Of a stretch of 64,000 bases of DNA, positions 26,024-34,273 are shown in pieces. The notes beneath the pieces were generated by a model. The model ran no database searches and was not told the DNA's origin. It saw only the letters and a list, made by a program, of their open reading frames with translations. The stretch spans positions 1 to 64,000 of the forward strand of contig JAFYPA010000052.1 of the NCBI GenBank assembly GCA_017560085.1. Reading direction: 5' to 3'. The stretch comes from Clostridia bacterium. Its GTDB lineage: Bacteria > Bacillota > Clostridia > Oscillospirales > CAG-382. The position numbers and the translations under genes are program-made. How positions within the stretch are numbered: position 1 is the first letter of the stretch; each line of letters opens with the position of its first letter.

Positions 26024-26800
26024 ATGTATAATATAGATTTTGAAAACGAGAAGCCGCTTGAAAATCTTGTGGCGGATGGTGGGCTTACGGGGATATTCCG
26101 TACTATAGGATGTATCGGCGACAGCCTTGCTTCAGGTGAGGTTGAGTCCACAAAAGAGGACGGCACTACGGGATATCACGATATGTACGAGTATTCCTGG
26201 GGTCAGTTTATGGCTCGCCGTGTGGGAAATAAGGTTTATAACTTTTCCAAGGGCGGTATGACTGCTGTTGCGTTCAATGATACCTTTGAAAAGCAGTGCG
26301 AAATCTGGACGGAGGAAAAGAAGTGTCAGGCGTACATCATTGCGCTTGGTGTCAACGACCTTTACGGCAGAAAGCAGAATGTCGGCAAAATCGGAGATAT
26401 GGACAGAGCCGACTACGACAACAAGGACAATGTGACCTTCGCGGGCGAATACGAAAAGCTCATCCGCAAGATAAAGGAATTCCAGCCCAAGGCGAGAATC
26501 TTCCTTATAACAATCCCCAAATACGACGAAACCGCAGAAAAGGCGGCGGCGCTTCTCTACGATTTTGCTGAAAACTATGATTTTACATATGTAATTGACC
26601 TTAAAAAGTATGCGCCCAAGTACGATGCGGAGTTTTACTCCAAGTACTTTGTCGGCGGACATATGAATCCTATGGGATATTTGCTTACCTCAAAGTTTAT
26701 TATGTCCTACATAGACTATATTGTAAGACATAATATGGAGGACTTTAAGCAAGTCCCGTTTATCGGAACTCCCTGGCACAGCGATCAGGCTAAATGGTGA
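26024..26800 (+). CDS. SGNH/GDSL-type hydrolase (copy 2)
   Basis: 258 residues, closely similar to copy 1 along its whole length. It has RTIGCIGDSLASGEV (serine), IIALGVNDLYGRK and GGHMNPMGYLL (histidine). Shared stretches such as KIKEFQPKARIFLITIP versus KIKDFQPKARIFLMTIP show a tandem duplication with moderate divergence. It is likely cotranscribed with copy 1. The substrates may differ, but no feature shows how. Confidence 0.87.
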   Translation: MYNIDFENEKPLENLVADGGLTGIFRTIGCIGDSLASGEVESTKEDGTTGYHDMYEYSWGQFMARRVGNKVYNFSKGGMTAVAFNDTFEKQCEIWTEEKKCQAYIIALGVNDLYGRKQNVGKIGDMDRADYDNKDNVTFAGEYEKLIRKIKEFQPKARIFLITIPKYDETAEKAAALLYDFAENYDFTYVIDLKKYAPKYDAEFYSKYFVGGHMNPMGYLLTSKFIMSYIDYIVRHNMEDFKQVPFIGTPWHSDQAKW

Positions 26801-26817
26801 TTGAATTTGTGGGACCT

Positions 26818-26855
26818 GCAATGCAAAATGCAAAGTGAAAAATGCAAAATTAATT
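26818..26855 (+). repeat. ATGCAAA-rich intergenic repeat
   Basis: Repeated AATGCAAAATGCAAA units ending in AAATTAATT. A nearly identical short stretch occurs at 49654-49676, also just after a plus-strand gene. Confidence 0.5.
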
Positions 26856-26873
26856 GAAATTTTATAATAAGAT

Positions 26874-26910
26874 AAGACGACTGCTCCCCATTCGGAGCGG
26901 TCGTCTTTTG
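26874..26910. terminator. Strong bidirectional terminator
   Basis: A 14-base stem with one G-T pair (26874-26887 with 26894-26907) and a six-base loop is followed by TTTTG on the plus strand and flanked by A/T on the other. It separates convergent operons. Confidence 0.9.
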
Positions 26911-26915
26911 TGTGG

Positions 26916-27734
26916 TTATTTTGTTGTTTTACCTATAATTGTGAAGATTGCAAAAACAAAGGCGTTAGCGAGAACTATGCTTGCTCCCACGGGAGTTTCA
27001 AACAGAATTGAGAGCAATGTTCCGCCGATAAAGCACAGGACGGAAACCGTAACCGAGCTTATGATTACCGCCTTGTAGGAGCGGAAGATTCTCATTGAGG
27101 AAAGTGCGGGGAAAATTATCAGTCCCGAAATGAGGAGTGTTCCCATAATTCGCATTCCGATTACTACGGTAAGTGCTGTGAGGATTGCGATTATCATATT
27201 GTATACTTCCGTTTTCACGCCCGAAACCTTGGCGAAGCCCTCGTCGAAGGTTACGGCGAAGATTCTGTTATACAGCAGAACGAAAAGGACAATCACCGCC
27301 GTCAGCACGGGGACACACAGGTAAAGGTCGGATTTTGAGATTGCGACTATGCTTCCGAACATATAGTCGTTCACATTAGTGTTGACACCGCCCACAAGGG
27401 ATGCTGAGGCTATACCCACGGCAAGAGCTGTGGAGGACAGAAGTGCGATTGCGCTGTCACCGCCCATTTTGCTCTTTCGGCTTATATGCATCAGAAGAAA
27501 TGCACACAGCACCACCACGGGAATCGCAAAGGTAAGCGGTGCAAGACCCAGCACAAGTGCAATGGACATAGCTCCGAAGGCAACGTGTGAAAGTCCGTCA
27601 CCTATCATTGAAAATCTTTTAAGAACAAGCGTAACGCCAAGAAGAGATGTGGCAACCGCCGTGAGGATTCCGAGGAAAATGCCTCTCTGAACGACAGACG
27701 GAAGGCTTACCACAACAGAAATAAAATCACTCAT
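26916..27734 (-). CDS. znuB: Zinc/manganese ABC transporter permease
   Basis: 272 residues of the ABC-3 permease family with about eight membrane helices. Typical parts are LVLKRFSMIGDGLSHVAFGA and GMRIMGTLLISGLIIFPA. It forms the membrane channel for the ZnuC ATPase and the ZnuA binding protein. It overlaps znuC by 8 bases. Zinc rather than manganese is inferred from the His-rich ZnuA and the Fur-type regulator in the operon. Confidence 0.92.
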   Translation of the reverse strand: MSDFISVVVSLPSVVQRGIFLGILTAVATSLLGVTLVLKRFSMIGDGLSHVAFGAMSIALVLGLAPLTFAIPVVVLCAFLLMHISRKSKMGGDSAIALLSSTALAVGIASASLVGGVNTNVNDYMFGSIVAISKSDLYLCVPVLTAVIVLFVLLYNRIFAVTFDEGFAKVSGVKTEVYNMIIAILTALTVVIGMRIMGTLLISGLIIFPALSSMRIFRSYKAVIISSVTVSVLCFIGGTLLSILFETPVGASIVLANAFVFAIFTIIGKTTK

Positions 27735-28524
27735 TGCCTTCCCTCCTTCCGATAAGAAGCCCTGAGAGCTCGGTTTTCAGATAGTCCTCCTTGCTTCCGA
27801 AGAACAGCATTTCCGTATCCATATGCAGAACCTTTGTGGCGTATTCAAGTGCGCTGTCAACCTGATGGGAAACCATAATTACCGTCATTCCCTTTTCCGT
27901 GCGAAGGCTGTGGAGCGTGCTGTGGAGCTTTCTGTTTGCAATCGGATCAAGACCATTTGACGGCTCGTCAAGAACTATAAGTCCGCTTGTGTGGCAGAAG
28001 GTTTCATCGTGACAGGCACAGCATTTGTGAGTGCAGACGTCGCAGTCCGTTGCGGAAACAAGAGCTCTTGCGAGAAGCACTCTCTGCTTTTCACCGCCGG
28101 AAAGGTTACTGAAGTGCTTATGCGATATTTTTTCAAGCCCGAGATAGGAAATTATATCCGCGGCTTTTTTTCTGTCCCTTGCGGAGTAGAAGGAGAAAAT
28201 TCCCTTTTTACCCACGAAGCCCGAAAGAACGACCTCCGTAACGGTTGCGGGGAAATCCTGCGCTATGGTGCTTTGCTGTGGGAGGTATCCTATCTTTTTT
28301 GCCATTCTTCCGTCGGGAAAGGAAATTTTACCGTCATAGGGACGGACAAGACCGAGGATTCCCTTGAGAAGCGTACTCTTTCCCGAGCCGTTCCTTCCGA
28401 CAATCAGCAGAAAATCGCCGTTTTCCACCTTGAAGCTTGCGTTTCTGACAGCATCCTTTGCACTCGTATAACGGACACAGAGGTTTTCTGCAGAAAGTAT
28501 TGTTTTGTTTGCATTATTTTCCAT
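27727..28524 (-). CDS. znuC: Zinc ABC transporter ATPase with Cys/His-rich insert
   Basis: 265 residues. Walker A is GRNGSGKS at 43-50, the Q-loop is LPQQ at 81-84, the signature LSGGE is at 141-145, and Walker B LIVLDEP is at 182-188. Between the signature helix and Walker B, where most ATPases have about six residues, there are about 26. They include six cysteines and three histidines (C161, C164, H166, C168, C169, C171, H172, C177, H178). The reading frame is clean, so this is a true insert and could bind zinc near the catalytic site. The rest is a normal ZnuC. Confidence 0.93.
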   Translation of the reverse strand: MENNANKTILSAENLCVRYTSAKDAVRNASFKVENGDFLLIVGRNGSGKSTLLKGILGLVRPYDGKISFPDGRMAKKIGYLPQQSTIAQDFPATVTEVVLSGFVGKKGIFSFYSARDRKKAADIISYLGLEKISHKHFSNLSGGEKQRVLLARALVSATDCDVCTHKCCACHDETFCHTSGLIVLDEPSNGLDPIANRKLHSTLHSLRTEKGMTVIMVSHQVDSALEYATKVLHMDTEMLFFGSKEDYLKTELSGLLIGRREGNE

Positions 28525-28583
28525 TTATTTTATTCTCCGATTGTTTTCTTTATGCTTGCTTTGGGACTTTACTCCCATCGAAT

Positions 28584-29516
28584 TTATTTGTTTTCCAGTG
28601 CAAGCTTCAGATTTGCTATATTCTTATTCATAAGCGAGATGTAATCCTCACCCGCCAAAGCCTCGTCCCTTGAAAGATTGTGGCAGGAATGAAGCACCAG
28701 AAGGGTTGCGCCCGTTTCGTCCGCTATGCTTTTTGCGACCTTGCTCTCACTTATTTCCTCGGTGAAGATGTACTTTGCGCCGTCATTTTTTATCTTTTCC
28801 GTAAGCTCGGATATGGTTTTTATGCTCGGCTCGGACTCCTCGGAGCAGCCCTTGTATGCGGATTCATAGCCGAAGCCGTAGTCGGAAAACATATAAAGAA
28901 ATGCAAATCTTCCGCCGAAATAAACCGTTTTTTCACCGTGATTTTCCGACAGCTCCACAAGCTTTTTGTCAAGGTCTGCCAGGTCTTTTTTGAGGCTTTC
29001 AGCGTTTCCCATGTAGTATTCCCTGCCCTCGGGGTCGATTTCGCAAAGTGCCTCGAGGATAGCATCCGCCATAAGAATTGCGTTTTTCGGGCTTGTCCAG
29101 ATGTGGGGGTCATAGTCGTGTGTGTGGTCGGATTCCTCACCGTGATGTGTGTGGTCGGAGGTGCCGTCAAGGAGGGTAATTCCGGTTGAAAGGTCGAGTA
29201 CTCTTGTATTCTCTCCCTCGGCGTTTTCAAGAAGCGTTGCCGCCCACATTTCCATTTGCTTGCCCGTGTAGACAAACATATCTGCATTGGAAACTGCGGT
29301 CATATCCTTGATTGATGGGTCATAGGTATGGCTTTCACTACCGAAGGGAAGGAGCATTGTCACCTCTGCCCTATTCCCTGCGATTCTGCTTGTAAAGTCG
29401 TACTGGGGGAAAATTGTGGTTACTATTTTAAGCTTTCCGCTGTCCCGCTGTGCTGTGCAGGCTGTCAGGGTAAGCATTAATATTGCTGATATGAGTAGGA
29501 TGCAGATTCTTTTCAT
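28584..29516 (-). CDS. znuA: Zinc ABC transporter substrate-binding lipoprotein
   Basis: 310 residues from the ATG at 29516, which follows AAGGGAG. The N-terminus is a lipoprotein signal ending LTACTAQ. The cluster A-I fold is marked by VVTTIFPQYDFTSRIAG, the metal-site DPHIWTSP and FTEEISES. A flexible His/Asp-rich loop (DHTHHGEESDHTHD) precedes the metal site, as in zinc-specific members. It delivers Zn2+ to ZnuB/ZnuC. It starts 20 bases after the regulator gene. Confidence 0.93.
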   Translation of the reverse strand: MKRICILLISAILMLTLTACTAQRDSGKLKIVTTIFPQYDFTSRIAGNRAEVTMLLPFGSESHTYDPSIKDMTAVSNADMFVYTGKQMEMWAATLLENAEGENTRVLDLSTGITLLDGTSDHTHHGEESDHTHDYDPHIWTSPKNAILMADAILEALCEIDPEGREYYMGNAESLKKDLADLDKKLVELSENHGEKTVYFGGRFAFLYMFSDYGFGYESAYKGCSEESEPSIKTISELTEKIKNDGAKYIFTEEISESKVAKSIADETGATLLVLHSCHNLSRDEALAGEDYISLMNKNIANLKLALENK

Positions 29517-29536
29517 TGTGTTTACTCCCTTCGGTC

Positions 29537-29947
29537 TTACTGTGCATTTGACTTTTCGGCACAGCTGTGGCAGACACCGTAAAACACCGTTTTGGATGGT
29601 ATAACGGTAAATCCGTGATCGCCCTTGACATGATTGCAGAGCTGTGAAAGAAAATCGCAATCTGCGCAGAAAAGCGAGCCGCACTCGGTACATTTGAGAT
29701 GGAAATGCTCACGGCAATGCTTTTCGGTGTAAGTATATCTCGCTCTGTCCGTGACATATTTCTGCACGGTCCCCTCGGAATAAAGCTTTTCGAGGTATCT
29801 GTAGACGGTGGTGGCACCGACTCTTTCTCCGCTTGACCTCAGCATTTCGCAGATTTCGTCGGAGGAAAGGTGGGTATCCGTATTGTTTTTGAGAAGCTCA
29901 AGGATTATATCGCGCTGTCTGGTTTTGTAGCCGCCCTTTGTTCGCAT
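29537..29947 (-). CDS. Fur-family regulator, probably zinc-responsive (Zur)
   Basis: 136 residues. The N-terminal winged helix contains LSSDEICEMLRSSGERVGATTVYRYLEKL. The C-terminal part has HCREHFHLKCTECGSLFCADC and a final CHSC, giving the two CxxC pairs that hold structural zinc. It is the first gene of the znu operon, so it most likely represses the operon when zinc is plentiful. PerR or Fur roles are less likely from context. The ATG follows GGAGAAGG. Confidence 0.9.
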   Translation of the reverse strand: MRTKGGYKTRQRDIILELLKNNTDTHLSSDEICEMLRSSGERVGATTVYRYLEKLYSEGTVQKYVTDRARYTYTEKHCREHFHLKCTECGSLFCADCDFLSQLCNHVKGDHGFTVIPSKTVFYGVCHSCAEKSNAQ

Positions 29948-29975
29948 AGCCTTCTCCTTTTTATGTGTTGAATTT

Positions 29976-29988
29976 GAAATTGAATTTC
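29976..29988. promoter_or_regulatory. Candidate Zur box
   Basis: A perfect inverted repeat, GAAAT-TGA-ATTTC, lies just downstream of the -10 of the znu promoter, where a bound repressor would block transcription. Confidence 0.5.
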
Positions 29989-29996
29989 GTTTTCAT

Positions 29997-30025
29997 ATTA
30001 TAGCACAAATTGAAGGCTGTGTCAA
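29997..30025 (-). promoter_or_regulatory. Consensus promoter of the zur-znuACB operon
   Basis: TTGACA, 17 bases, TATAAT on the minus strand, about 50 bases ahead of the regulator gene. Confidence 0.85.
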
Positions 30026-30048
30026 GCGAATTCTGTCGTTTTGCGTTA

Positions 30049-30082
30049 TAAAAACAAAAAGCAGACAGCCGAAGCCGTCTGC
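30049..30082 (-). terminator. Terminator of the der-plsY operon
   Basis: On the minus strand GCAGACGGC pairs with GCTGTCTGC (one G-T pair) around a short loop, followed by TTTTTGTTTTT. Confidence 0.88.
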
Positions 30083-30089
30083 ATTTCAT

Positions 30090-30368
30090 TTATTCGGATA
30101 TAACATTCGAATAAGCCGTCTTTACACTAACGCCCTGAAGCTTACCGATTTTTCCCGCAAGTGAGGAAATATCGTCCTGCGGTGCGTCAAGTGCTATGCT
30201 TATTATGTTTATCCCCTTTTCGCGGTAGGGGATTCCCATTCTGCCGATGATGTATCTGCCGTAATCGTGGAGAAGGGAGTTGAGAGGCTCTGTGGCGTCT
30301 CTGTTTTCAACTATTATCGCCATTACCGCTACTCTGTTGGCGGTTTTCGGCATTTCCTTTGTATCCAT
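30090..30368 (-). CDS. TM1266-type ACT-like regulator (iron-only hydrogenase system family)
   Basis: 92 residues from the ATG at 30368, which follows GGAGGAAA; an in-frame TTG 15 bases upstream would swallow that site. The sequence RVAVMAIIVENRDATE, YGRYIIGRMGIPYREKG and LQGVSVKTAYS fits the small NikR-C/ACT-like family annotated as putative iron-only hydrogenase system regulators. No hydrogenase or HydEFG maturase gene is in the window. The protein lacks a DNA-binding domain, so it may be a sensor only. Confidence 0.82.
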   Translation of the reverse strand: MDTKEMPKTANRVAVMAIIVENRDATEPLNSLLHDYGRYIIGRMGIPYREKGINIISIALDAPQDDISSLAGKIGKLQGVSVKTAYSNVISE

Positions 30369-30408
30369 ATTGCTTTCCTCCAATCTGTTCTTGGGGTATA
30401 TGGTAATT

Positions 30409-31311
30409 TTACTTTTTGTCAGCCGCTTTTTTGTCTGTCTTTTTGAAGCTGAGCTTGTTTTCCTTGCCGGAGAGGAGTCTCTGGATGTTTGTTCTGTGGA
30501 GAACTATTACGAAAACACCAAGAATGAAAGCAAATACTACATCAACGCCACCCTGACCGTTATCTGTTATTGATGCAGCATATGTTACCATAGGATATAT
30601 TGCCGCAGAAAGTATTGATCCGAGAGAAATATATCTCCATATCGCAACAACAATAACAAAGAATCCAAATACTATAAGAAAAACTCTCCAGTCAAGCATA
30701 AGCATTGTTATTGCAGAAGCAACAACCCCCTTGCCACCTTTGAACTTATAATATACCGGATATACATGCCCAAGGACCGCAAAGAATCCTGCAATGTATT
30801 CACCGCAGAATAACGCGGAACCAACAAGGATATTACCTATTATTATTGCAACCACAACCTTAAGTGCATCACCGATAATGGTTGCTATTGCCGCTTTTTT
30901 ACCATATGTACGAAGCATATTGGTTGTACCCGCATTACCGCTTCCGTAATTTCGGATATCATCCTTGTAAACAAGCTTCGATATTATAATTCCGAAATTC
31001 AAGCTTCCGAGAGCATATGCAACCAATGCGCAAAGCACAAGCAATGCAATTGTTACTGCTACATTCATCGTTCCGCTTTCAACCGATACCATTCCAACAA
31101 TTCCGATGGTGTAAAGCTGTAAAAGAAACGGTTTATCGGAGAGTGTACTTCCTTCACCATCTGTTACAAGAATTGAAGTAGGTCCGTCAGCCCCGCCGAT
31201 AACTCCGAGGCTGCCGGATGCGAGAGCTGTGAATGCCGTAAGAGTGCAAAGCACAAGAATAATGCTTACTGCAGTCTTAAGAGCCTTTCCCTTGAATATA
31301 TTGAGTTTCAT
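30409..31311 (-). CDS. plsY: Acyl-phosphate:glycerol-3-phosphate acyltransferase PlsY with extra N-terminal segment
   Basis: Transfers the acyl group from acyl-phosphate (made by PlsX) to glycerol 3-phosphate in the membrane. The catalytic body runs from about residue 86 to 285, with LGSLNFGIIISK, IRNYGSGNAGTTNMLRTYG, GHVYPVYYKFKGGKG and a late HRTNIQRLLSG. The first 85 residues are not part of normal PlsY. They hold a signal-like helix (TAVSIILVLCTLTAFTA), then GVIGGADGPTSILV and another hydrophobic stretch. The Lys-rich tail is typical. The ATG follows AAAGGA, and the gene follows der by 41 bases. Confidence 0.92.
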   Translation of the reverse strand: MKLNIFKGKALKTAVSIILVLCTLTAFTALASGSLGVIGGADGPTSILVTDGEGSTLSDKPFLLQLYTIGIVGMVSVESGTMNVAVTIALLVLCALVAYALGSLNFGIIISKLVYKDDIRNYGSGNAGTTNMLRTYGKKAAIATIIGDALKVVVAIIIGNILVGSALFCGEYIAGFFAVLGHVYPVYYKFKGGKGVVASAITMLMLDWRVFLIVFGFFVIVVAIWRYISLGSILSAAIYPMVTYAASITDNGQGGVDVVFAFILGVFVIVLHRTNIQRLLSGKENKLSFKKTDKKAADKK

Positions 31312-31352
31312 ATAAAAATCCTTTCATACGGTTGTGGGGCTTCCCCCGTTTA

Positions 31353-32684
31353 TCAGAATTTGTCCTCGTCGCCCTTTTCACGGATAATAAGCTTTATGGG
31401 AGTACCCTCAAAGCCGAAGGTTTCGCGGAGCTTGTTTTCGATGTATCTCTGGTAGGAGAAGTGGAAAAGCTCTGCGTCGTTACAGAATATAACGAAGGTA
31501 GGTGCCTTTACGCCAATCTGAGTCATATAGTAAATCTTGAGGCGCTTGCCCTTATCCGACGGAGGCTGTACACGGGTGATTGCGTCGTTGAGAACATCGT
31601 TGAGCATACCCGTGGAGATTCTTGTGGATGCCTGATTGTTTACATAGTTTATAAGCTCGTAAAGTCTGTCAACTCTCTGACCTGTCTTTGCGGAGATAAA
31701 CAGCACGGGAGCATATGTCATATAGGAAAGCTTGGTGTAGACGTCTTTTCTGTAATTATCGAGAGTCTGACCGTCCTTTTCCACAAGGTCCCATTTATTG
31801 ATAACGATAATGGAAGCCTTGCCGTTTTCGTGAGCGATACCCGCAACTCTTTCGTCCTGAGCCGTGATGCCTTCGGTAGCGTCTACCATAATTACGCAGA
31901 CGTCACTTCTGTCAACCGCCATTTCCGCACGGAGCACGCTGTACTTTTCGATTCTGTCCTCGATTTTACCGCTCTTTCTGATTCCTGCGGTGTCGATGAA
32001 CACAAACTTACCGTTTTCGTTTTCAACCTTGGTATCGATTGCATCTCTTGTTGTACCTGCGATATTGGATACAATCATTCTGTCCTCACCGAGGATTTTG
32101 TTTACAAGAGAGCTCTTGCCCGCGTTGGGTCGTCCGATAACTGCAACCTTGATTGCGTCCTCGTCCTCCTCCTCGAAGTCCTCCTCGGGGATAAGCTCGC
32201 AGACTCTTTCAAGAACATCGCCGGAGCCTGAGCCGTGTACCGATGAAAGTGCAATCGGATCGCCGAGTCCAAGCTCGTAGAATTCGTAGAATTCTGCGGG
32301 AACCTGACCTACCTTATCCATCTTGTTTACCGCAAGAACAACGGGCTTTTTGCTCTTTCTGAGCATATTTGCGATTTCTCTGTCGTCTGCGGTTACGCCT
32401 GCGTGGAAGTCTGTCATAAAGATTATGGCGTCAGCACTGTCGATGGCAATCTGTGCCTGAGTCTTTATGTGGGTCATGATGAGGTCCTCGGTTGCGGGCT
32501 CGATACCGCCCGTGTCAATCATCATGAACTTTCTGTTTGTCCACTCTGTTTCAAAGTAGATTCTGTCTCTTGTTACACCGGGAGTATCTTCAACAATTGA
32601 GATTCTCTTTCCCGCAAGCTTATTGAAAAATGTACTCTTGCCGACGTTAGGTCTGCCGACAATTGCAATTATTGGCTTTGCCAT
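31353..32684 (-). CDS. der: Ribosome-associated GTPase Der (EngA)
   Basis: 443 residues with two tandem GTPase domains and a C-terminal KH-like domain, needed for 50S subunit assembly. The first G1 motif is GRPNVGKST with VNKMDK. The second is GRPNAGKSS with DTAGIRKSGK and INKWDLV. The order der-plsY is common in Firmicutes. The ATG follows GGAGG. Confidence 0.97.
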   Translation of the reverse strand: MAKPIIAIVGRPNVGKSTFFNKLAGKRISIVEDTPGVTRDRIYFETEWTNRKFMMIDTGGIEPATEDLIMTHIKTQAQIAIDSADAIIFMTDFHAGVTADDREIANMLRKSKKPVVLAVNKMDKVGQVPAEFYEFYELGLGDPIALSSVHGSGSGDVLERVCELIPEEDFEEEDEDAIKVAVIGRPNAGKSSLVNKILGEDRMIVSNIAGTTRDAIDTKVENENGKFVFIDTAGIRKSGKIEDRIEKYSVLRAEMAVDRSDVCVIMVDATEGITAQDERVAGIAHENGKASIIVINKWDLVEKDGQTLDNYRKDVYTKLSYMTYAPVLFISAKTGQRVDRLYELINYVNNQASTRISTGMLNDVLNDAITRVQPPSDKGKRLKIYYMTQIGVKAPTFVIFCNDAELFHFSYQRYIENKLRETFGFEGTPIKLIIREKGDEDKF

Positions 32685-32825
32685 TTTTTATTACCTCCTT
32701 GTTTTCGAGGTTGCGTTTTACCTTATACTATATTTTACCGCAATTCAAAGAAAAACTATACCGCTATTTTGCAAATATATTGGGAGCAAATTTTAAATTG
32801 CGTTGTTTTCGATGCTGTTTTTTGT

Positions 32826-34139
32826 TTAAATACCGAGAATCGCACGGACGAAATCTCCGCCGTTGCACTCGTTGGGCGTTACGGGAACACCGAGCTTTTC
32901 GGAAAATTCCTCTATACTCATATTATCAAGGAACAAATCCTTTTCGTGTCTGAGAGTATTTGCCGAGATAAACAGCTCCTCACCGAGCTCACAGCCCTCA
33001 AGAGCCTTCAGCATATCCGAGCCCGTAAGAAGTCCCGCAACGGTAACCGAGCCTCCGAAGAAGTTATTCTTCGCAAGGTACACATTACACCTGAGCTTGG
33101 GATAGCTCTTCATAATTTTTTCGGCAGAGCTCCTTATGAAGTCGTACGCCGCCTCACCGGTTACAACGGAAACCGTTCTTTCGGTATCCAGCGTGAAGCC
33201 GTCCTCTTCAAGGAAAGAAAGCTCCTCGTCCACCTCGTCCGACATTGAGCGAATCATACCCACGCCGTTTTCAAGCTGGGGGTAGTCCTCGTAATATTCG
33301 AAGGAGGGGATTTCCTTTTCCGCCTTGAGATACCATTCGTCCGAGGCGTAGACAAGTCTTTGTCCTATGTGGGCAAGATTCATTTCGCCCTGCTTGTTGA
33401 TTATGTCAAGCACCGCCTCGCTGTCCTCCTTTGTGAAGGGCTCGAGGGGATAAAGGCCGTCTCTGTGTGCGGTAAGTCCCGCGGGGACAACGGCTATGCT
33501 TTCAACGTACGGATAGAACGAGCACAAATCCGAAAGAGTTTTACGAAGCTCGTCGCCGTCATTGAGGCCCTTACAGAGAACAATCTGGCAATTCATCATT
33601 ATTTCGCCGTCGCGGAATTTCTGAAGATACTTAAGCGATGTGCCCGAATTGGGATTCTTCATCATTCTGCAACGAAGCTCGGGATTTGTGGTATGCACCG
33701 AGATATTCACGGGCGAAATACGCATTTTTATGATTCTGTCAACCTCCTCATCGGTAAGGTTTGTGAGGGTCACATAGTTACCGAAAAAGAAGGACAGTCT
33801 TGAATCGTCGTCCTTAAAATAGATGCTTTCGCGCATTCCGTGGGGATTCTGGTCTATAAAGCAGAACACGCACTTATTCTTGCAGGAGTGCTTTTTGTCC
33901 ATAAGGTAGGTTTCGAATTCAAGTCCGATGTCGTCGTATTCGTCCTTTTTCTTTATGGGAAGGGACAGCATCTCGCCGTTTCTGTCGATTTCCACGGTGA
34001 TTTTTTTATCCATGATGTAAAATCTGTAGTCAAGCACATCACGGATTTTATTGCCGCTTATCGACACAAGGCTGTCGCCAACCCTGATTCCCGCCTTGTC
34101 CGCGTAGGAATTCTTTTCAACTCCGCATATTTTTACCAT
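32826..34139 (-). CDS. PDZ/radical SAM/DUF512 protein
   Basis: 437 residues from the ATG at 34139. The N-terminal 60 residues look like a PDZ domain (DKAGIRVGDSLVSISGNKI). A radical SAM motif, CKNKCVFCFIDQNP, follows, and the C-terminal half is the DUF512 region with GEAAYDF and a final ECNGGDFVRAILG. These proteins are widespread in Clostridia with no settled function. In many genomes the gene lies directly before der, as here. Confidence 0.88.
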   Translation of the reverse strand: MVKICGVEKNSYADKAGIRVGDSLVSISGNKIRDVLDYRFYIMDKKITVEIDRNGEMLSLPIKKKDEYDDIGLEFETYLMDKKHSCKNKCVFCFIDQNPHGMRESIYFKDDDSRLSFFFGNYVTLTNLTDEEVDRIIKMRISPVNISVHTTNPELRCRMMKNPNSGTSLKYLQKFRDGEIMMNCQIVLCKGLNDGDELRKTLSDLCSFYPYVESIAVVPAGLTAHRDGLYPLEPFTKEDSEAVLDIINKQGEMNLAHIGQRLVYASDEWYLKAEKEIPSFEYYEDYPQLENGVGMIRSMSDEVDEELSFLEEDGFTLDTERTVSVVTGEAAYDFIRSSAEKIMKSYPKLRCNVYLAKNNFFGGSVTVAGLLTGSDMLKALEGCELGEELFISANTLRHEKDLFLDNMSIEEFSEKLGVPVTPNECNGGDFVRAILGI

Positions 34140-34171
34140 TTCAAATCCCCCAAACTGTCGCAAATCGTTTT

Positions 34172-34212
34172 TCAAAAAATAAGAGAAGGAAACAGGGGTG
34201 CTGCTCCTTCTC
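34172..34212 (-). terminator. Terminator of the rpsB-tsf-yceD-rpmF operon
   Basis: GAGAAGGA pairs with TCCTTCTC across a 14-base loop and is followed on the minus strand by TTATTTTTTG. Confidence 0.8.
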
Positions 34213-34273
34213 GTATTTCCGTATCATTTTCCAACAGGAAAACTGACTTTAGATTGAGCTTTCGCTCAGAAGC

